Assembly: GCA_963920635.1 (NCBI GenBank)
Contig: OY987302.1
Location: 45,139,500-45,203,499 of the forward strand
DNA length: 64,000 nt
DNA from: Pseudeuparius sepicola
Taxonomy: Eukaryota > Arthropoda > Insecta > Coleoptera > Anthribidae
Direction: 5' to 3'
A model generated the notes under the pieces. It did not search any database, was not told the DNA's origin, and saw only the letters and a program-made list of their open reading frames with translations. The translations under genes and the position numbers were made by a program. Of the stretch, positions 10,829 through 22,779 are shown one piece after another (within the stretch, counting starts at the first letter, position 1; every line of letters starts with the position of its first letter).

Positions 10829-11881
10829 CAGGGTGGTCTAAATTTTATCAGCAATACTTTAAAATCTGCTAGAACATTTCAAAAAAGGAGATTTTTTTTC
10901 CTATAAACATGTATCGAAATCCTAACGGTTTTCGATATACAAAATTAAACATTTGGTACAGTTTAGACACTCATTAAAAACTATAAACTAAAAATAATTC
11001 TGCCCATCTACTTCCACCAGTGTCGGAGAGACGGGGTCAGCCATCATATTTTTTACTTAAAAAATGGTCCGCCAATGGAGAAGTAATCTTTTTTGCCTCC
11101 ACTAAATGTCCCAATAAATTCTAAGAAAAAAAATTATCTTTACTTTTTTTTTAGAAAAATGTACCGTTTTTGAAAAATTCACATTTGTGCGTTGTAATTT
11201 ATTTAGCAGAAGAAAATCAAAGTAGGAGAATGCTTTCGAAATATTGCACACCTACTGAGTTTTTAATTCCGAACAACTTTCCTTAATAACATTTGTTATT
11301 ATAATAAAACCTACAAAAAGGTTTCTATAGATTCGAAAAATCATGTGTCCTGGGAATTCAAAACATCTAATTTTTCGCATCAGTAAAGTGGGCATTAGGT
11401 AGGTCTTACGACAAAATGGAAAATTTTTCGGAATTAAAAACTCGGTAGGTGTGCAAAATTTAGAAAGCTTAGACCTACTTTGATTTTCACAAAAGTGAAT
11501 TTTTCAAAAACGGTTCGAAAAAAGTAAAGAATAATAATTTTTTTTTCTTATAATTGATTGGAAAACTTAGTGAAGGCAAAAAAATTACAATTTTTTTATT
11601 AAAAAATATGATGGTTGACCCCCGTCTCTCCGGCACTATAGTATAGAAGTAGATGGGCTGAATTATTTTTAATTTATAGTATTTAATGATTGTCTAAATT
11701 ATACCAAATGTTTGCCTTACCTGTATTCCTCTAGGAAAAATAAAATAAACTTTAAATTTGACACCCTGAATAACGAAAACCGCTAGGATTTCTATACCTA
11801 CATGTTTCTATGAAAAAATCTCCTTTTTGGAAATTTTCCAGCAGTTTTTAAAGTATTGCTGATAAAGTTTGCACCATTCTG
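10829..11881. mobile_element. Foldback element (1053 bp, TA-flanked)
   Basis: The ends CAGGGTGGTCTAAATTTTAT / ...AAGTTTGCACCATTCTG are each next to TA. The arms stay inverted-complementary almost to the centre (for example 'cccatctact' near 11006 against 'agtagatggg' near 11648). The right arm carries an extra ~60 bp (about 11711-11775) missing from the left. No coding region. Confidence 0.8.
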
Positions 11882-11889
11882 TATATTTT

Positions 11890-12135
11890 GTCCATGTAAT
11901 AATTCTCTCCTCCACAGTACTCCAACTAGGAGTACCCACGAGACAACCGCACTTGCTTGTGGGAGGGAGGCCTGGCATTTAATATTATATTTCGTGTTCG
12001 TTGCCATTTGCCGCTAGGGGCGCTAGGACCGACTTTTCCCGAGAGAACTAGAATAGAATTCGCTCAAGTATTAAGGAAAACCCTAGAAAACCGTAGTAAC
12101 CTCAGCGAGTGAAGGACAATTAGTAAATCACGCAG
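11890..12135 (+). repeat. Dispersed repeat, family G
   Basis: The sequence is inverted relative to 56210-56450. Shared phrases include 'tactccaactaggagtacc', 'gagagaactagaatag' and 'aaaaccgtagtaa' with small differences. No coding capacity. It abuts the family B block that follows. Confidence 0.6.
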
Positions 12136-12159
12136 ATAAAGCTATTAAGATAAGCAATA

Positions 12160-12470
12160 CCGTGAATCTGTACATTTTGCCCCTCGCTCTTGGCCATCAT
12201 CGGTGTAGTGGCGATTATAATTTTCTCGATTTGTCCAAAATTCATAAGATTCGAAGTCGACGCCGCCTCGTCCCTAGGTGGCGTCGGTCGTCCCCCAGGC
12301 GCCGTCGTCATCCCCGAATTGCCGTCCGGCCCCCGCCAGCGCTCGTTCTCCGCCGCTCTGACCGGAATAAAATCCGGGGAGGCATCGATCCCCTCCAAAA
12401 ATTCCGGGAGGGGCCCGGATAAATATTTCAGGTGGCGGCGGCAAACTTGTTGCTAGGTTCCGGCCGTGCA
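12160..12470 (-). repeat. GC-rich dispersed repeat, family B
   Basis: It is the reverse complement of the 838-1110 type, sharing 'gaccggaataaaatcc', 'ccccgaattgccgtcc' and 'aaatatttcaggtggcgg'. Overlapping frames on both strands of up to ~90 codons result from high GC and few stops, and are not conserved at 14830-15065. Not called as genes. Confidence 0.65.
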
Positions 12471-12479
12471 AGTGGCGTT

Positions 12480-13078
12480 TAATATTTTATGTATGCCCGA
12501 GAAATTTGGGAGAGCAACAGGAACCAGGAAAATAGAGAACTATTGCTATGTCACATCATCACATAGTTCCAAAATCACGAAAGAGCATCCACTACAACCT
12601 CAAATTTTTATTAGTTATTAGGTACCATAAAAGGCATGTTTTTAAAAACATGTATTAATCATAATTAAAATCGCTTTAAATAAAATTCTTAGCCTATTTT
12701 TATGGTGCGATAGTTAAGTTTATACTGTGGTAATATGCACAAATTAAAGTTATCGCGTGACGCGTGCGCATCCTAATTGAGGCTACATATTGAGAGCGTT
12801 CCATGAAGTCAAACGAATGCTGTTTTTTTTGTATTTCGCAGATTTAATTTGGAGGCTATTTATGACTTTTTCATGGCGTTTAAAGAGAAAGAACTTGGTA
12901 GCGAAACGAGAGTAAAAAAGGTCCTGTTCAAATTTGGTGAAGTTTTGACCCACAATAACTTTGAGGCAATAAAATCCTGAAATTATTAAGAAATATTGAA
13001 TGATGTTTTCGGGAAAAAGTAAATAAGTTGTGTCCAATTCATTCGAAAATATAGTATATGCATTGTAGAGATGTACAG
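12480..13078. other. No recognised feature
   Basis: AT-rich, with no supported gene. A CAGGGTGG-type end starts at about 13076. Confidence 0.5.
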
Positions 13079-13079
13079 G

Positions 13080-13260
13080 GTGGTCCAATTAACGTGATAA
13101 AAAAATGGTTCAAAACTACTGTTGTGTAGGGGAACCTGGGCTAACGCCTCGTCCAGAAACAGAAATGATTCGTTCTGAAAGACTTCATTTTAAGTACTTG
13201 TAACATAAATAACTATTACAGCCGACAATCTTTAGTTTGACACTTTTCCCAACAATCAAC
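13080..13260 (-). repeat. Dispersed repeat, family K (partial, inverted)
   Basis: The stretch holding 'ggctaacgcctcgtcc' and 'cttcattttaagtacttgtaac' in part is the reverse complement of 14205-14345 and 23605-23745. Only the first part of the family is present. Confidence 0.5.
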
Positions 13261-13925
13261 ACAAGTTTGTTTCCATAGCAACGAGAAAGCAAAGTTTTTT
13301 TACCTTTTTCCGGCCTAGGCCGGGAAACGTTAATTTATGGGGGGGGGAATTCTATAGAAAGGGTGTATTTTCTGGCCGGTCGGTTGTTAAAAATATATTG
13401 TAGTCCATTATTTGATCGACAACATTACTCGCATAACGACAACTATCGCAGGTTGACTCGCAACTGAAAACTGAATGGAACCAATGCATAAGAAATACCC
13501 AAAACCACAAAACGCATGCGCAAAACCAAGAAGTAAATAAACTACCTATTTGTACCAGAAGGGTTCATATTTGTGGTTAATAGGGCTTGTTTTGTTGCAA
13601 ATAGTTTTCCTATTTGTGGCAAGTAGTATATCTTAGCAAAGCTTAACTTTTTGTAATAAATATAAATTTTGCAATAGTAAATAGGTTCATTTATTTTTTT
13701 ATTTGCCTCAAATAGATATCTAATTGTGGCAACACAATGATCTTAGCAAGATAATTTTTGTTGGCCCAGCAAGTTCGAATTTCTGAGGTAAACAGAAATC
13801 TTTTAATAACAAATACCTAGATTTTCCTACTAAATGTACATACTCCTTTAATATTTATCAATATATCATAATATTTAACAAAACATCTGACTTCCTAGAT
13901 TTCTGCATGTACACAAATTCACATT

Positions 13926-14148
13926 CAATTGGCACCCAGGAAGGGGGGCAGGGGGCCTCGCCCCCCAGATCTCTCATATTTTAAAAAATTCTCGCGGGTA
14001 CTATCGTAGATGTACGGTCCTCTGTGCGACTCTCGGCAATTATTTTTCCAATCCGAGACCTGGCCTGGAAATTTCTTTTAATCATAAAATATTTTGTATG
14101 CAATACATCAAACTTTTTAATGAATCATATTTTCCGGGTGCGCCACTG
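13926..14148. mobile_element. Probable hAT MITE remnant
   Basis: The right end, read inverted, is CAGTGGCGCACCCGG, a typical hAT-like terminus. The left side has a related 'ggcacccagg' followed by G-rich DNA. The 8-bp flanks do not match, so either the boundary is wrong or the copy has decayed. Confidence 0.35.
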
Positions 14149-14204
14149 CGGAGATTCCTATAGTTATCACAAATTCAATGTAAGTTTTATAAACTTATAA
14201 TAGG

Positions 14205-14640
14205 TATAATAAAATAGTTATTTTTGTTACAAGTACCTAAAATGAAGTTTTCCAGGTCGAATCATTGCTGTTTCCGGACGAAGGCGTTAGCCGAGTCCGG
14301 AATAGCAGATGAGTCTTGAAAAACTTCATTTAGGTACGTGTGACAAACACTATTTTTTGTCATACGCTCCCAAAATTTTGTTATACGCTTTTTACGATTC
14401 TTCGGAACGCTTAAATTTGCAAATTTTCCATAATTTTTGAAATCATAATGTTCGAAATAGTTGGGTTAGAAATAGATATCGTAGCAACAAATTTGTTTAT
14501 TTGATAATTTTGTCATGTCCTTCATTCATTATGACGAAAAAGAAGCATTTTACGGACTTGAATAAGTCCGTAAAATATAGCTAGTTTTGGGAGCGTATAT
14601 ATGACAAAAAATATATTTTTAATTTTTAATGATTTTTATG
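14205..14640 (+). repeat. Dispersed repeat, family K
   Basis: Closely similar to 23605-23950. The first part has a hairpin in which 'tttccgga' and 'tccggaat' flank 'ggcgttagcc'. The second part (about 14348-14617) is itself a foldback, 'tgtcatacgctcccaaaa' against 'ttttgggagcgtatatatga'. Non-coding. Confidence 0.65.
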
Positions 14641-14769
14641 TCTTTTGACCACACTCTGGACATCCATTTCATTGAAACCTCTATAATATTTTAGAATGTT
14701 TTAGTTTCTTGGATTATTTTTAACAAGATTGGTTCTCCTAGAGGCCACTGTTTCAGTTTAGATGACCCT

Positions 14770-15065
14770 GTCGTGTATAGGGACTCGAAGATACTAAAGT
14801 TCAAGGTTCAACTCCGGCCCTGCCCCATCCCTGGAGAGGATTTATGTCGCCGTTGGTGCGGCGTCGGTGACGTCGGCCGCGTCTGTCGTCCCCGAGGTGT
14901 CGTCATCCCCGAATTGCCATCCGGCCCCTGCCGGAGCTCGTTCTCCGCCGCGCCGACCGGAATAAAAATAAAATCCGGAGAGGCATCGATCCCGCCGAAT
15001 ATTTTGCGTGGAGACGCGGTTAAATATTTTAGGTGGCGCCGACCAACTTGTTGCTATGTTCCAGG
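14770..15065 (-). repeat. GC-rich dispersed repeat, family B
   Basis: The same orientation and block order as 12160-12470, sharing 'catccccgaattgcc' and 'cgaccggaataaaa'. There is a small internal duplication at 'aataaaaataaaatcc'. Frames on either strand are incidental. A further fragment follows at 15260-15370. Confidence 0.65.
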
Positions 15066-15259
15066 CGTCCAACTGAAGTTTACCGGTGCACTACCAAAAC
15101 GTTTACCATCGCAGTAGTAATTCTATGAGAGTTCTGGACCACTTGCCCAATATAAATCTCCGTAAGAGCAGAAAATGTAAAAATCTTGCCATCGCGATCG
15201 GCGTTTTTTAGTCATTTAAATTAGAAGAAATAAGAAAGCCACCCTAACCGAAATTCAAA

Positions 15260-15370
15260 CCGGTGTTCGTTCCCCTAGGAGCCCGACAGGAAAACTTAAA
15301 TAAATATTTCAGGAGACGGTGCCTTTATGTGCTTGTTGCTCTTAGGCATGTTCGGATTCTCTTAAAAAGT
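15260..15370 (-). repeat. Short fragment of GC-rich family B
   Basis: It carries 'aaatatttcaggagacgg' and 'cttgttgctctt', the outer end of family B. Confidence 0.4.
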
Positions 15371-15599
15371 TCAACCCGGGAAATAAGTTTTGTCGGAAAG
15401 GGTTTGGGGATAGACGCCAGACGCGAAGTTCTACTAAGAGGAGTAAATGCACGAGTAGAAGTTGCTAGAAAATTAATCCGATTTAAGAAGTGAAAGCAGA
15501 CTAGATGAGTTCCGCAAACCAGTTGTGAATGCACACCAACTTTATAATGTCGTTACTTAGAAGTTCTGTAAAGCATATAGTATTCCAATTATTAAACGC

Positions 15600-15790
15600 A
15601 CAGGGTGATCCAAACTTCGCACCACCAACCCCCCTTTAAATTCTTTATTTTTCAAGTTATAAAGAATAAATGAAGAGTTAAAAGTTTTAAGATTTTTAGT
15701 GGGCTTTTACATAGTCTTGCTGAAATCGATACAGAAAGTTCCGTAAAAGCTGGAAAAACCAAACTTATGTTTTTTTAATGGAACAATATA
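15600..15790. repeat. CAGGGTG-type repeat fragment
   Basis: It starts with 'acagggtgatccaaac' and runs into the foldback element that follows. No inverted partner was found for this end. Confidence 0.4.
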
Positions 15791-16169
15791 CAGGGTGTTT
15801 CAAAATTCAGTACAAAGATTTTAAGGACCTATTTTTGAGGCAAAAATAAGGTTTTTTCCTATAAACATGTGTCCTAAAATGCACCCCCTCCGAGTTAAAA
15901 AAAAGTGTAGATACCCTAAACCTCTCCAAAATTAGGTTTACCTACGTCATTTTTTGAGGCAAAAAATGAATAGAGCGCCTAAAGAAACAGGGGTTTGCAA
16001 ATTTTCAGGAGATTTAATGAGTAAATGTAGGCACATTTCAAAATATTCGATTTTTTTTTCGGGCAACTTAAGATGGCTGTAGCTCGGTGCATTTTATAGG
16101 GAAAGCAGTCTTATTTTTGCCTCCAAAATATGCCCTTAACATATTTGTACTGAATTTTGAAACACCCCG
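15791..16169. mobile_element. Foldback MITE (379 bp, TA-flanked)
   Basis: The ends CAGGGTGTTTCAAAATTCAG / ...TGAATTTTGAAACACCCCG are inverted copies, each beside TA. The arms include 'gaggcaaaaataag' near 15838 and its inverse near 16108. Non-coding; one of the clearest members of the CAGGGTG class here. Confidence 0.85.
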
Positions 16170-17735
16170 TATATTATTAAATGATAAAAATAGTACCACT
16201 AAAATGTTCATAATCATTTTGAACCCACTCCGAATCAAGGCTCATATTTTCATATTTTGCCCTGGTATTGGAAATAGCAACCTTAACTTTGTGTAGATAA
16301 TTGCAAAATGACAGTTATCATTTTAGTAGCGTTGGTCAAGAAATGAAACTCACTAATAAATGTTTAAAACATATTTTGTGATGAATCAAAACTCCATTGG
16401 TTAATTTCAAAATCAAAATTTTTTAAACACTACCTAGTCCGAAAAAAACAATAGACTTGTGGAATTTTTAACTTATTTTTTTGCTGAAAAATTACCAAAT
16501 AGTCACCTGTAAAATATTTTGCTCATCCTTGAAAGACAATAAGTAAACATAAAGTAAATACTCCATATTTATATAACAAAATTTATTATTTATAAACTGC
16601 GATAATAATAGACATAATCTCCATTACCATTTAACTAGGGAATCAACATTATTTACCCTTTTTCTCATTACAAACAAGCAATCAGTATTTTGTGGAAAAA
16701 TACAATTGTACTACCGGTTAGACATTAAATTAATGCCAATTTGGTATATTGAAATATTCAGTCCTATAAGGCACCAATTTTATATTGGCAGCCTAAGAAT
16801 AAAGCATAATAGCCAAACCTACTTTACTTTGAAATCTTCCGCGAAAAATCCAGGCTACACCAAGTTTCAAACATTCATTTTGGAGGGAAAACAAATTAAA
16901 ACAGATAAATTTTAATGTCTTACAAATCTTAGGACTCGATACTAAGTTAAAGTATAGGTATTTTAATTTAGTTATTAATGTTTTTATATAAAAATTTTTG
17001 CAAATATATGGTGTAGCGTCTATGCTCATCAGTGGTCGCTCATGGGTTAATGCACAGGGGGGTTATGTTTTGAAAATAAAAAAGAATACACTCGTGATCA
17101 AACAAAAAATAGGTGAGTACCGAGGTGGGTATCTATTTCCAGCATGGGCTTTTTATTTTTTGTTTTTAGTAGTAGGTATCTAGTACCTAACTAGGAATTT
17201 TTGCATAATTGATATAAAAAGTGTATAAAACAATATTTCGCGTTTTTTATTCTCGCGTTTTTTAAGAAGTTAATAACGCAAAATCCGTAGGTAATTCCTA
17301 CTAAAAAAAATATACGCCCTTCTCAATGTTTATTATATAAAAATAAATAGTAAATAGACCTACGTAAAAACTCAAAACTCACATTTGTTTTGAAGCTTTG
17401 CAGGTACGGGTAAGGAATTATTGTTTTTAATTTTACACTGGCTCTGTCTAACGCTAACACACTATAACACTTATTAATGTTTATATTTTATATGTAAAGT
17501 AAAATCTAGTTTTTCTCCGAAATAAAATGTTCTACAACTTTTTAGTCAAAGTTGCTGATATTATTATTTACAAAGTTTTTATTTACAGACATCATTGATA
17601 ACAAAGAAAAGCGTTCATCATTCATGGAATTTCTTAAAAATGTCTTTATTCTCTTTAAGGTAATACTAACCTTGCCCAGGAATGCTAGTTGTGTGGAAAG
17701 AGGAAGTTCGTGTTTTTTTTATTTTTTCATACATA
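16170..17735. other. AT-rich stretch without recognised gene or repeat
   Basis: Only short reading frames without recognisable motifs occur here. Possibly ordinary intergenic or intronic DNA. Confidence 0.5.
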
Positions 17736-17744
17736 GGTAACGAA

Positions 17745-17930
17745 CACAGCTGGCGGAGACGGCCCGCGAGTATGCCGCGGGCGAGACTAAATAATAGACT
17801 CGGGCAATAGAGGCTAGGAGCCCTTCGTTTACTTGAAATAGTGGCGGGAGAAGCTGAGTTGGCCCGATAGAGCAGTCCGCGTCTTGCCCCCTACCGCCCC
17901 CCTCGCGGATCCCTCGCCTCCTCTATAAGT
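17745..17930. other. GC-rich block, function unknown
   Basis: It is sharply GC-richer than its flanks and contains a small hairpin ('cccgcgagtatgccgcggg'). It directly precedes the hairpin-module region. It has no coding potential and could be a promoter-like or repeat-derived island; the sequence does not decide. Confidence 0.35.
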
Positions 17931-19385
17931 GGTGAAAGAAATTTGGTGAAAAATTGGCACGAAAATTGGTGGATTCCAAATATCTTAACCAAACCTCATT
18001 TGGTGAAATTCACACTACAACAAATTCGTTAATTAACTTAGGGGTGTAATTTTTTTATATTTTTAACACGGCTTCGTGTTTGTTCACACCACGCGGTGTT
18101 CTTTAACGCCATTCGGTGTTCCTTAACACTAACCGGTGTTAAATTGAACGTATTAAGACAAGTTCGTGTTAAATAGAGGAGAGGGAGAAGTCGTTTCACC
18201 AGTTATGGGTGTAAAATCTTAGGCAATCGAAGCCATCGCATCAGTTGTTTGTCGAACGTGGTGCGCGACGGAGCTTATCAGTTTGTGTGACGTGCGTGAC
18301 CCGAACGCGTGGCTCGTATAATATAGGTATAAAAGTGATTCTACAGGCCGATAGTGCAAAAATGGTGTTGTTATGTGAAATAAAAATTTCAAAGTGAAGT
18401 CGGATGGATTAAAACGACAGGCGAATATGCAGATGCGACGACGAAAGGTACTGTGTGATAGACGAGGTGCTAGCCCCTATAACCTGTACTCATCGACTGT
18501 GTTAATATGAGTTTGTTCTCACCGGAATAAGGAACCAGTCATGAATATAATTGAAGGATTTTAAGTTATCTGACTGTTCTGATTGTTTTGATGCCTGCTG
18601 ATTGGCTCCGACTTACTTGGGACCTGCTTATGCTTGTGAGAACAGGCCTATCTAACTAAATCGCTGTGTCGCAACGTTTGAAATTTCTTTTTGTCTCACA
18701 CAGACAATTCTGTAAGACGACAATTATTTAAGTATGTGTTTGGTCGCGTCCTATAACATAAAGCAATTCTTGTGTTTGTGGTTAGATATACACTTTACAT
18801 ACGAATATTATAATATATATAACTTTTGTATATTAACCAAATATTTTTGGCTGTGAGAATGAATATTTATTTAAAGCTTTAAGAAAGAAAATATTGATAT
18901 TTTTATATACCTATTTGTAAGGCATCAATAATGTATTTTGGAACTGAAATAAAGTATTTCCTTTACTTATTGCTGTTTATTATTTCCTACAAATATAATT
19001 TAAATTGAATACAGCTTCTTTATCTTTTAGTTTTATTTTATTTTTACAAGTAACACATTTCCTTAATTTGAACTTATCAATGACATTTGAAATTTCTTTA
19101 AAATAAAGTATATGTAAAATTATAAGAGAGAAAGGAGAAGAAAATGGGAATACCAAATAAATTAAATTACACCATTTTGACCAAATTGCGTGTTAAAGTT
19201 ACACAACAAGGTGTTAATCTTACACAACGCCGTGTTAACACCAGCATGGTTCTTATTTTCACCAGAACATTTGGTGAAATTTACCAAAAAAGAAGGTGTA
19301 AAATTAACCAGATATGGTGTGGACTTATATAGACCACTTTTCGTGTCAAATTTAACACCGGATTTTTTACTGTGTATATTACAGG
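17930..19385. mobile_element. Candidate element bounded by arrays of ~20-bp hairpin modules
   Basis: Both ends are made of short imperfect inverted repeats in series. At 17930-18180 there are units such as 'aacactaaccggtgtt', and at 19160-19385 units such as 'acaacgccgtgttaacacc' and 'aacatttggtgaaat'. The right end, read inward, begins near 'acagtaaaaaatccggtgtt'. The ~980-bp core has no long frame but has an AATAAA-type signal (about 18950) followed by a T-rich stretch. The layout suggests a DNA transposon with repetitive sub-ends, but no target duplication or transposase was found. Confidence 0.4.
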
Positions 19386-19437
19386 CAGTGGTGGCAGTGC
19401 CCAATTCAACGCGTAATTCGAGCTGCGCTATTTAGAT

Positions 19438-19495
19438 AAGAGAGAGAGAGTGAGAGAGAGAGTGAGAAGAGAGAGAGAGAGAGAAGAGAGACTCC
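19438..19495. repeat. (GA)n microsatellite
   Basis: Interrupted GA repeat, followed by a short CpG-rich segment (19500-19570). Confidence 0.9.
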
Positions 19496-19674
19496 GATTG
19501 ATGTACAGTGAATGCCGCGAACCGCGTGCGTCGTCGCCGTATCCCCACGCCACGGACCGGACGTAGACGCATTGCAAGCATGGTACACAGTGTGTTTCCA
19601 AGCATTCTTGGGGAGTGTCTAGCTAAATGTTAAATTACACGAAGTAAAATATAGAATATTGCAATCGCGGAAAT

Positions 19675-19739
19675 TATTTTTCCCATCTTTTCTACTGGGG
19701 GGCTGCAGCCCCACAGCCCCTATGGACGAGCCGCCACTG
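19675..19739. mobile_element. One end of a hAT-type element
   Basis: Read inverted, the end is CAGTGGCGGCTCGTCC followed by a self-complementary 'ggggctgcagcccc'. This is typical of hAT termini. The partner end and an 8-bp duplication were not found. Confidence 0.4.
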
Positions 19740-19901
19740 ATCATACACATTACCGGGGGTAACACCGCGATTGTTCAAAAATTATCTGGTCACAAATTAT
19801 TATTATTATTAATTTGAAAACCAAAATTATTATATAAATTGACTAGAAACATTATAAACATTTTGCCTTTTCGAAAATGAGATTTAAAACATTAAAAAAT
19901 A

Positions 19902-19973
19902 GCCATAATCTGGATTTGAACCTGAGACCTCTCGCACCCAAAGCGAGAATCATGCCATCAACATTGTGCTTCC
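19902..19973 (-). tRNA. tRNA-Pro(TGG)-like pseudogene or tRNA-derived relic
   Basis: On the minus strand, 72 nt carry an intact anticodon arm (CTCGC / TTTGGGT / GCGAG, anticodon TGG) and a good B box (GGTTCAAATCC). The segment from 'atgattctcgctttgggtgc' closely resembles eukaryotic tRNA-Pro. The acceptor strands (GGAAGCA and TTATGGC) do not pair, and one T-stem pair is broken, so it should not make a functional tRNA. It may be a pseudogene or the head of an old SINE; no SINE body was recognised downstream. Confidence 0.55.
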
Positions 19974-20394
19974 ATATAAAATTTATTTAACTATCTGCAT
20001 TTAAATCTAACCATGCTTAAGAGTTGAAGTCTAATATTTGAAAGAAATTAAAATAGAATATTTATAGAAAAATAAATACAAAAATAAACATAAATAAACT
20101 AATTCTGAAACGAAACAATCAATAAAATAAAAAGAAACTTAACTTCGGTAATTTGTAATCGTTATATAAATATTCAAGTATCAAGGCATTAATAATCCTA
20201 GGCACATCTTTTTAAGATTAATATTTTTTGTATTAAAAATTTTTTCGTCACGCTTTTTGATTTGCGAATGGCTCAATTATCGTATCTGTTTTAAGATTTT
20301 TTGCTCAGTCGGTAATTCTGATAGCTACGCCCGCACTGTGCCGACCGACTTCGGTCTAAACAGGTCAGCCATTGTGATGTAGATGGCAACAGGC

Positions 20395-21245
20395 AATATG
20401 CGATAGTGACAGATTTTTGGACGTGATTTTACTCAGTATGCCTTTCATAGGGCATTGTGTTGCCTATATTCTCACAATAATAATGTATGAATTAGAGAGT
20501 CATCCTGGGTTCTTCATAATAATTATGGAAAAATGGGTTTTGATATGATTTTAGTCAGGTTGCCTTATGTTTCATAATGAAGTTCAAAATAGAAAATTCC
20601 TCGCAAAACCATAGGCATATCATTAGCGCGTGGGCCCAAAGGACTATTATTGTCACGTGAACGTCGTGAACTTTTATTGTAATAATTAATTTTTCTACAT
20701 TTCTGAACAGGTTGCCAATGAGAAGTATGCAAGTTCCTGTTATGAAACTGCTTAAGAAAAAATGGCATACCGTTTGCGCATGTCCAAGTACACTTTACAT
20801 CGAATAAATCGTTTAAATGATTAAATAAAATTCAATTTAAACTGTACTTGGACATGCGCAGAAGGTGTGCCAGCATTTTCATAACAAGAACTTGCAAACT
20901 TCTCATTGGCAGCCTGTTCAGAAACGTGGAAAAATTAATTATTAAAATACAAGGTCACGTGGCAATAATAACCCTTTGGACCCACGCTAAAGGCATCTCT
21001 ATGGTTTTCCGAGTAATTTTCTATTTTAAACTTCATTATAAAACACATGGCAGCCTGACTAAAATCATATCCAAAACGCATATTTTTCGAATAGGTAATT
21101 GAAAACTCAGTTTTTCATATGAAGAACCCAGGATGACTCTCTGATTCATACCTTATTATTGTGAGAATAAGTATGCGCCACATAATGCCCTTTGAAAGTC
21201 ATACTGAGTAAAATCACGTCCAAAAATCTCTCACTATCTCCCGGT
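20395..21245. mobile_element. Foldback element (~850 bp)
   Basis: The outer parts 'gatttttggacgtgatttta' and its inverse lie at about 20411 and 21215, and the arms match inward through 'gagagtcatcctgggttctt' to a short spacer near 20820. The inner hairpin holds 'gtacttggacatgcgc' and its partner. A fragment of one arm recurs at 54725-54850. No coding region. Confidence 0.75.
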
Positions 21246-21669
21246 CTGAGGGTAATGGGACATGTTAAAAATTTTATTTCCTACTCATGACAAAGGGGCC
21301 CCAAAGAGTCCGGGACCCGAAGAAAGTTATCGGGTTACCTGTTAGTTTTAGCTACCACAGTATTGGTTTAGCGTAAATAAGAGAGTAATATTTCAGCGAA
21401 AATACCACACTCGTGCTATTATCGCTGAAATCGCCACGTGATTGGTTAATATTTCAAAAGTCGTGTCATTTTATTGGTTCATATTGGCACGCGTTGAATG
21501 CTCCAAATAAATCTCTTCTTACAAAGCCTGATGTGAAATAATCTTGATGACTCATATTGTGATATTTGCGTTCTTGATCAAACCAAAGAAATCGTTAAAA
21601 AATTTAGTAATTCAGATAAACTATTCATTTCAACCGAAATGTGTATACCTAGAACATAAACTATGTGTG

Positions 21670-22650
21670 GTTTGAAGTTTGTAGACAAAGTAGATTCTTG
21701 AGTAAAAATCTGTGGTCGGACTTCCATTGCCTTGATTGAGTGGCGAATCTACGGGGGGGGGGCTACAGGGGCTATTCTAGCCCCCTTGGCCTAATACCGT
21801 AAGGTAGGCACTTAAAAAATATGTCTGGCAATTAGAGATGGTGTGGGACTGCGTTTTCTTGGAACAGGTACAACCTGTTCCAGTTCCAGGCAGTACCTGT
21901 TTTTAAAAAACCTGTTCCAGTTCCAAAATTATTATTTTCTAGTCTTCTAAGGCCGTGGTCCGAATCGCGCTGTCAGTGCTTACAGCGCTCAGATCGTTTA
22001 CAACAGGTACGACTTGATTCACTCGCTGACAACTCGTTTCGGACCGTTTGTAAATCTGTAAATGCGCTGACAGGAACATGCCATTTTGAGGTTATGTGGG
22101 CGTGAAGGTCGCAAAGTAACCATTGTTATTGAATATTGAATCAATGATAAATATTGGTTCCGTTTCTAAAGAGGGTACGCTAAATAGTTTTTATAGTACA
22201 AATTTAAAAATTTGGTGAACGCAATGGGAGTGGGACAGGGCCCGGCACAGAACACGGGTCCAGTCACCGCCTTCACCGATCGACAGTTCACTTTCACAGT
22301 TGTTCTATTATATTACTACGAGTAGAACGGAAGGGGAACAGCGGAACGGAACTGAACGAAGCTAAGAATATTAATGTATTCATAGTATTGTATTTTAATG
22401 AATAAAATGAATAAAAAATGTGTTTCCTATTTATTTCAAAATTTCGGAAATAGAAGCCCCTCCCTTGACTCCAGCCTAGATCCGCCACTGCCTTGATTTA
22501 TTTCTAAACACGACGTTGCGATCAGTACAAATCTCTGATTGATTTCGACTGAAAATTTTCGCCCTAAAACGCTCAGAGATTTGTACTGATCGAAACGTGT
22601 TTATAAATAAATCAAGACACTGAAAGTCCGACCACATCAGATTTTTACTC
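21670..22650. mobile_element. Foldback element interrupted by a hAT element
   Basis: 'aaaaatctgtggtcggactt' near 21703 is inverted at about 22624-22646, and the arms continue to a centre near 22555 ('cagtacaaatctctg' and its inverse). The left arm is split at 21738 by the hAT insertion. The right arm keeps the uninterrupted sequence ('aaataaatcaagacactga'). Confidence 0.75.
21738..22490. mobile_element. Non-autonomous hAT element (753 bp) with 8-bp duplication
   Basis: It is flanked on both sides by CCTTGATT (21730-21737 and 22491-22498). The ends are inverted repeats of the CAGTGGCGGATCTA type; the left has one changed first base. A run of ten G starts just inside the left end. The interior contains no recognisable transposase. 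Confidence 0.85.
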
Positions 22651-22779
22651 AATTTGTTTACAAATAAGATAACACATGTAAAGGTTTTGTTGGATAAACA
22701 TACAGTGAACAAGATCCATAACAAAAAGCACCAGGCCTTTCATTAAATACTGCACATTTCGGAATGCGTATATTCAGAG

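Noticed and set aside
12162..12471. Overlapping 65-92-codon frames on both strands
   Set aside because: GC-rich family B repeat with few stops; not conserved in the related block at 14770-15065.
19384..19739. A complete hAT element from CAGTGGTGG (19386) to 19739
   Set aside because: Ends agree only over the first few bases and the 8-bp flanks do not match.
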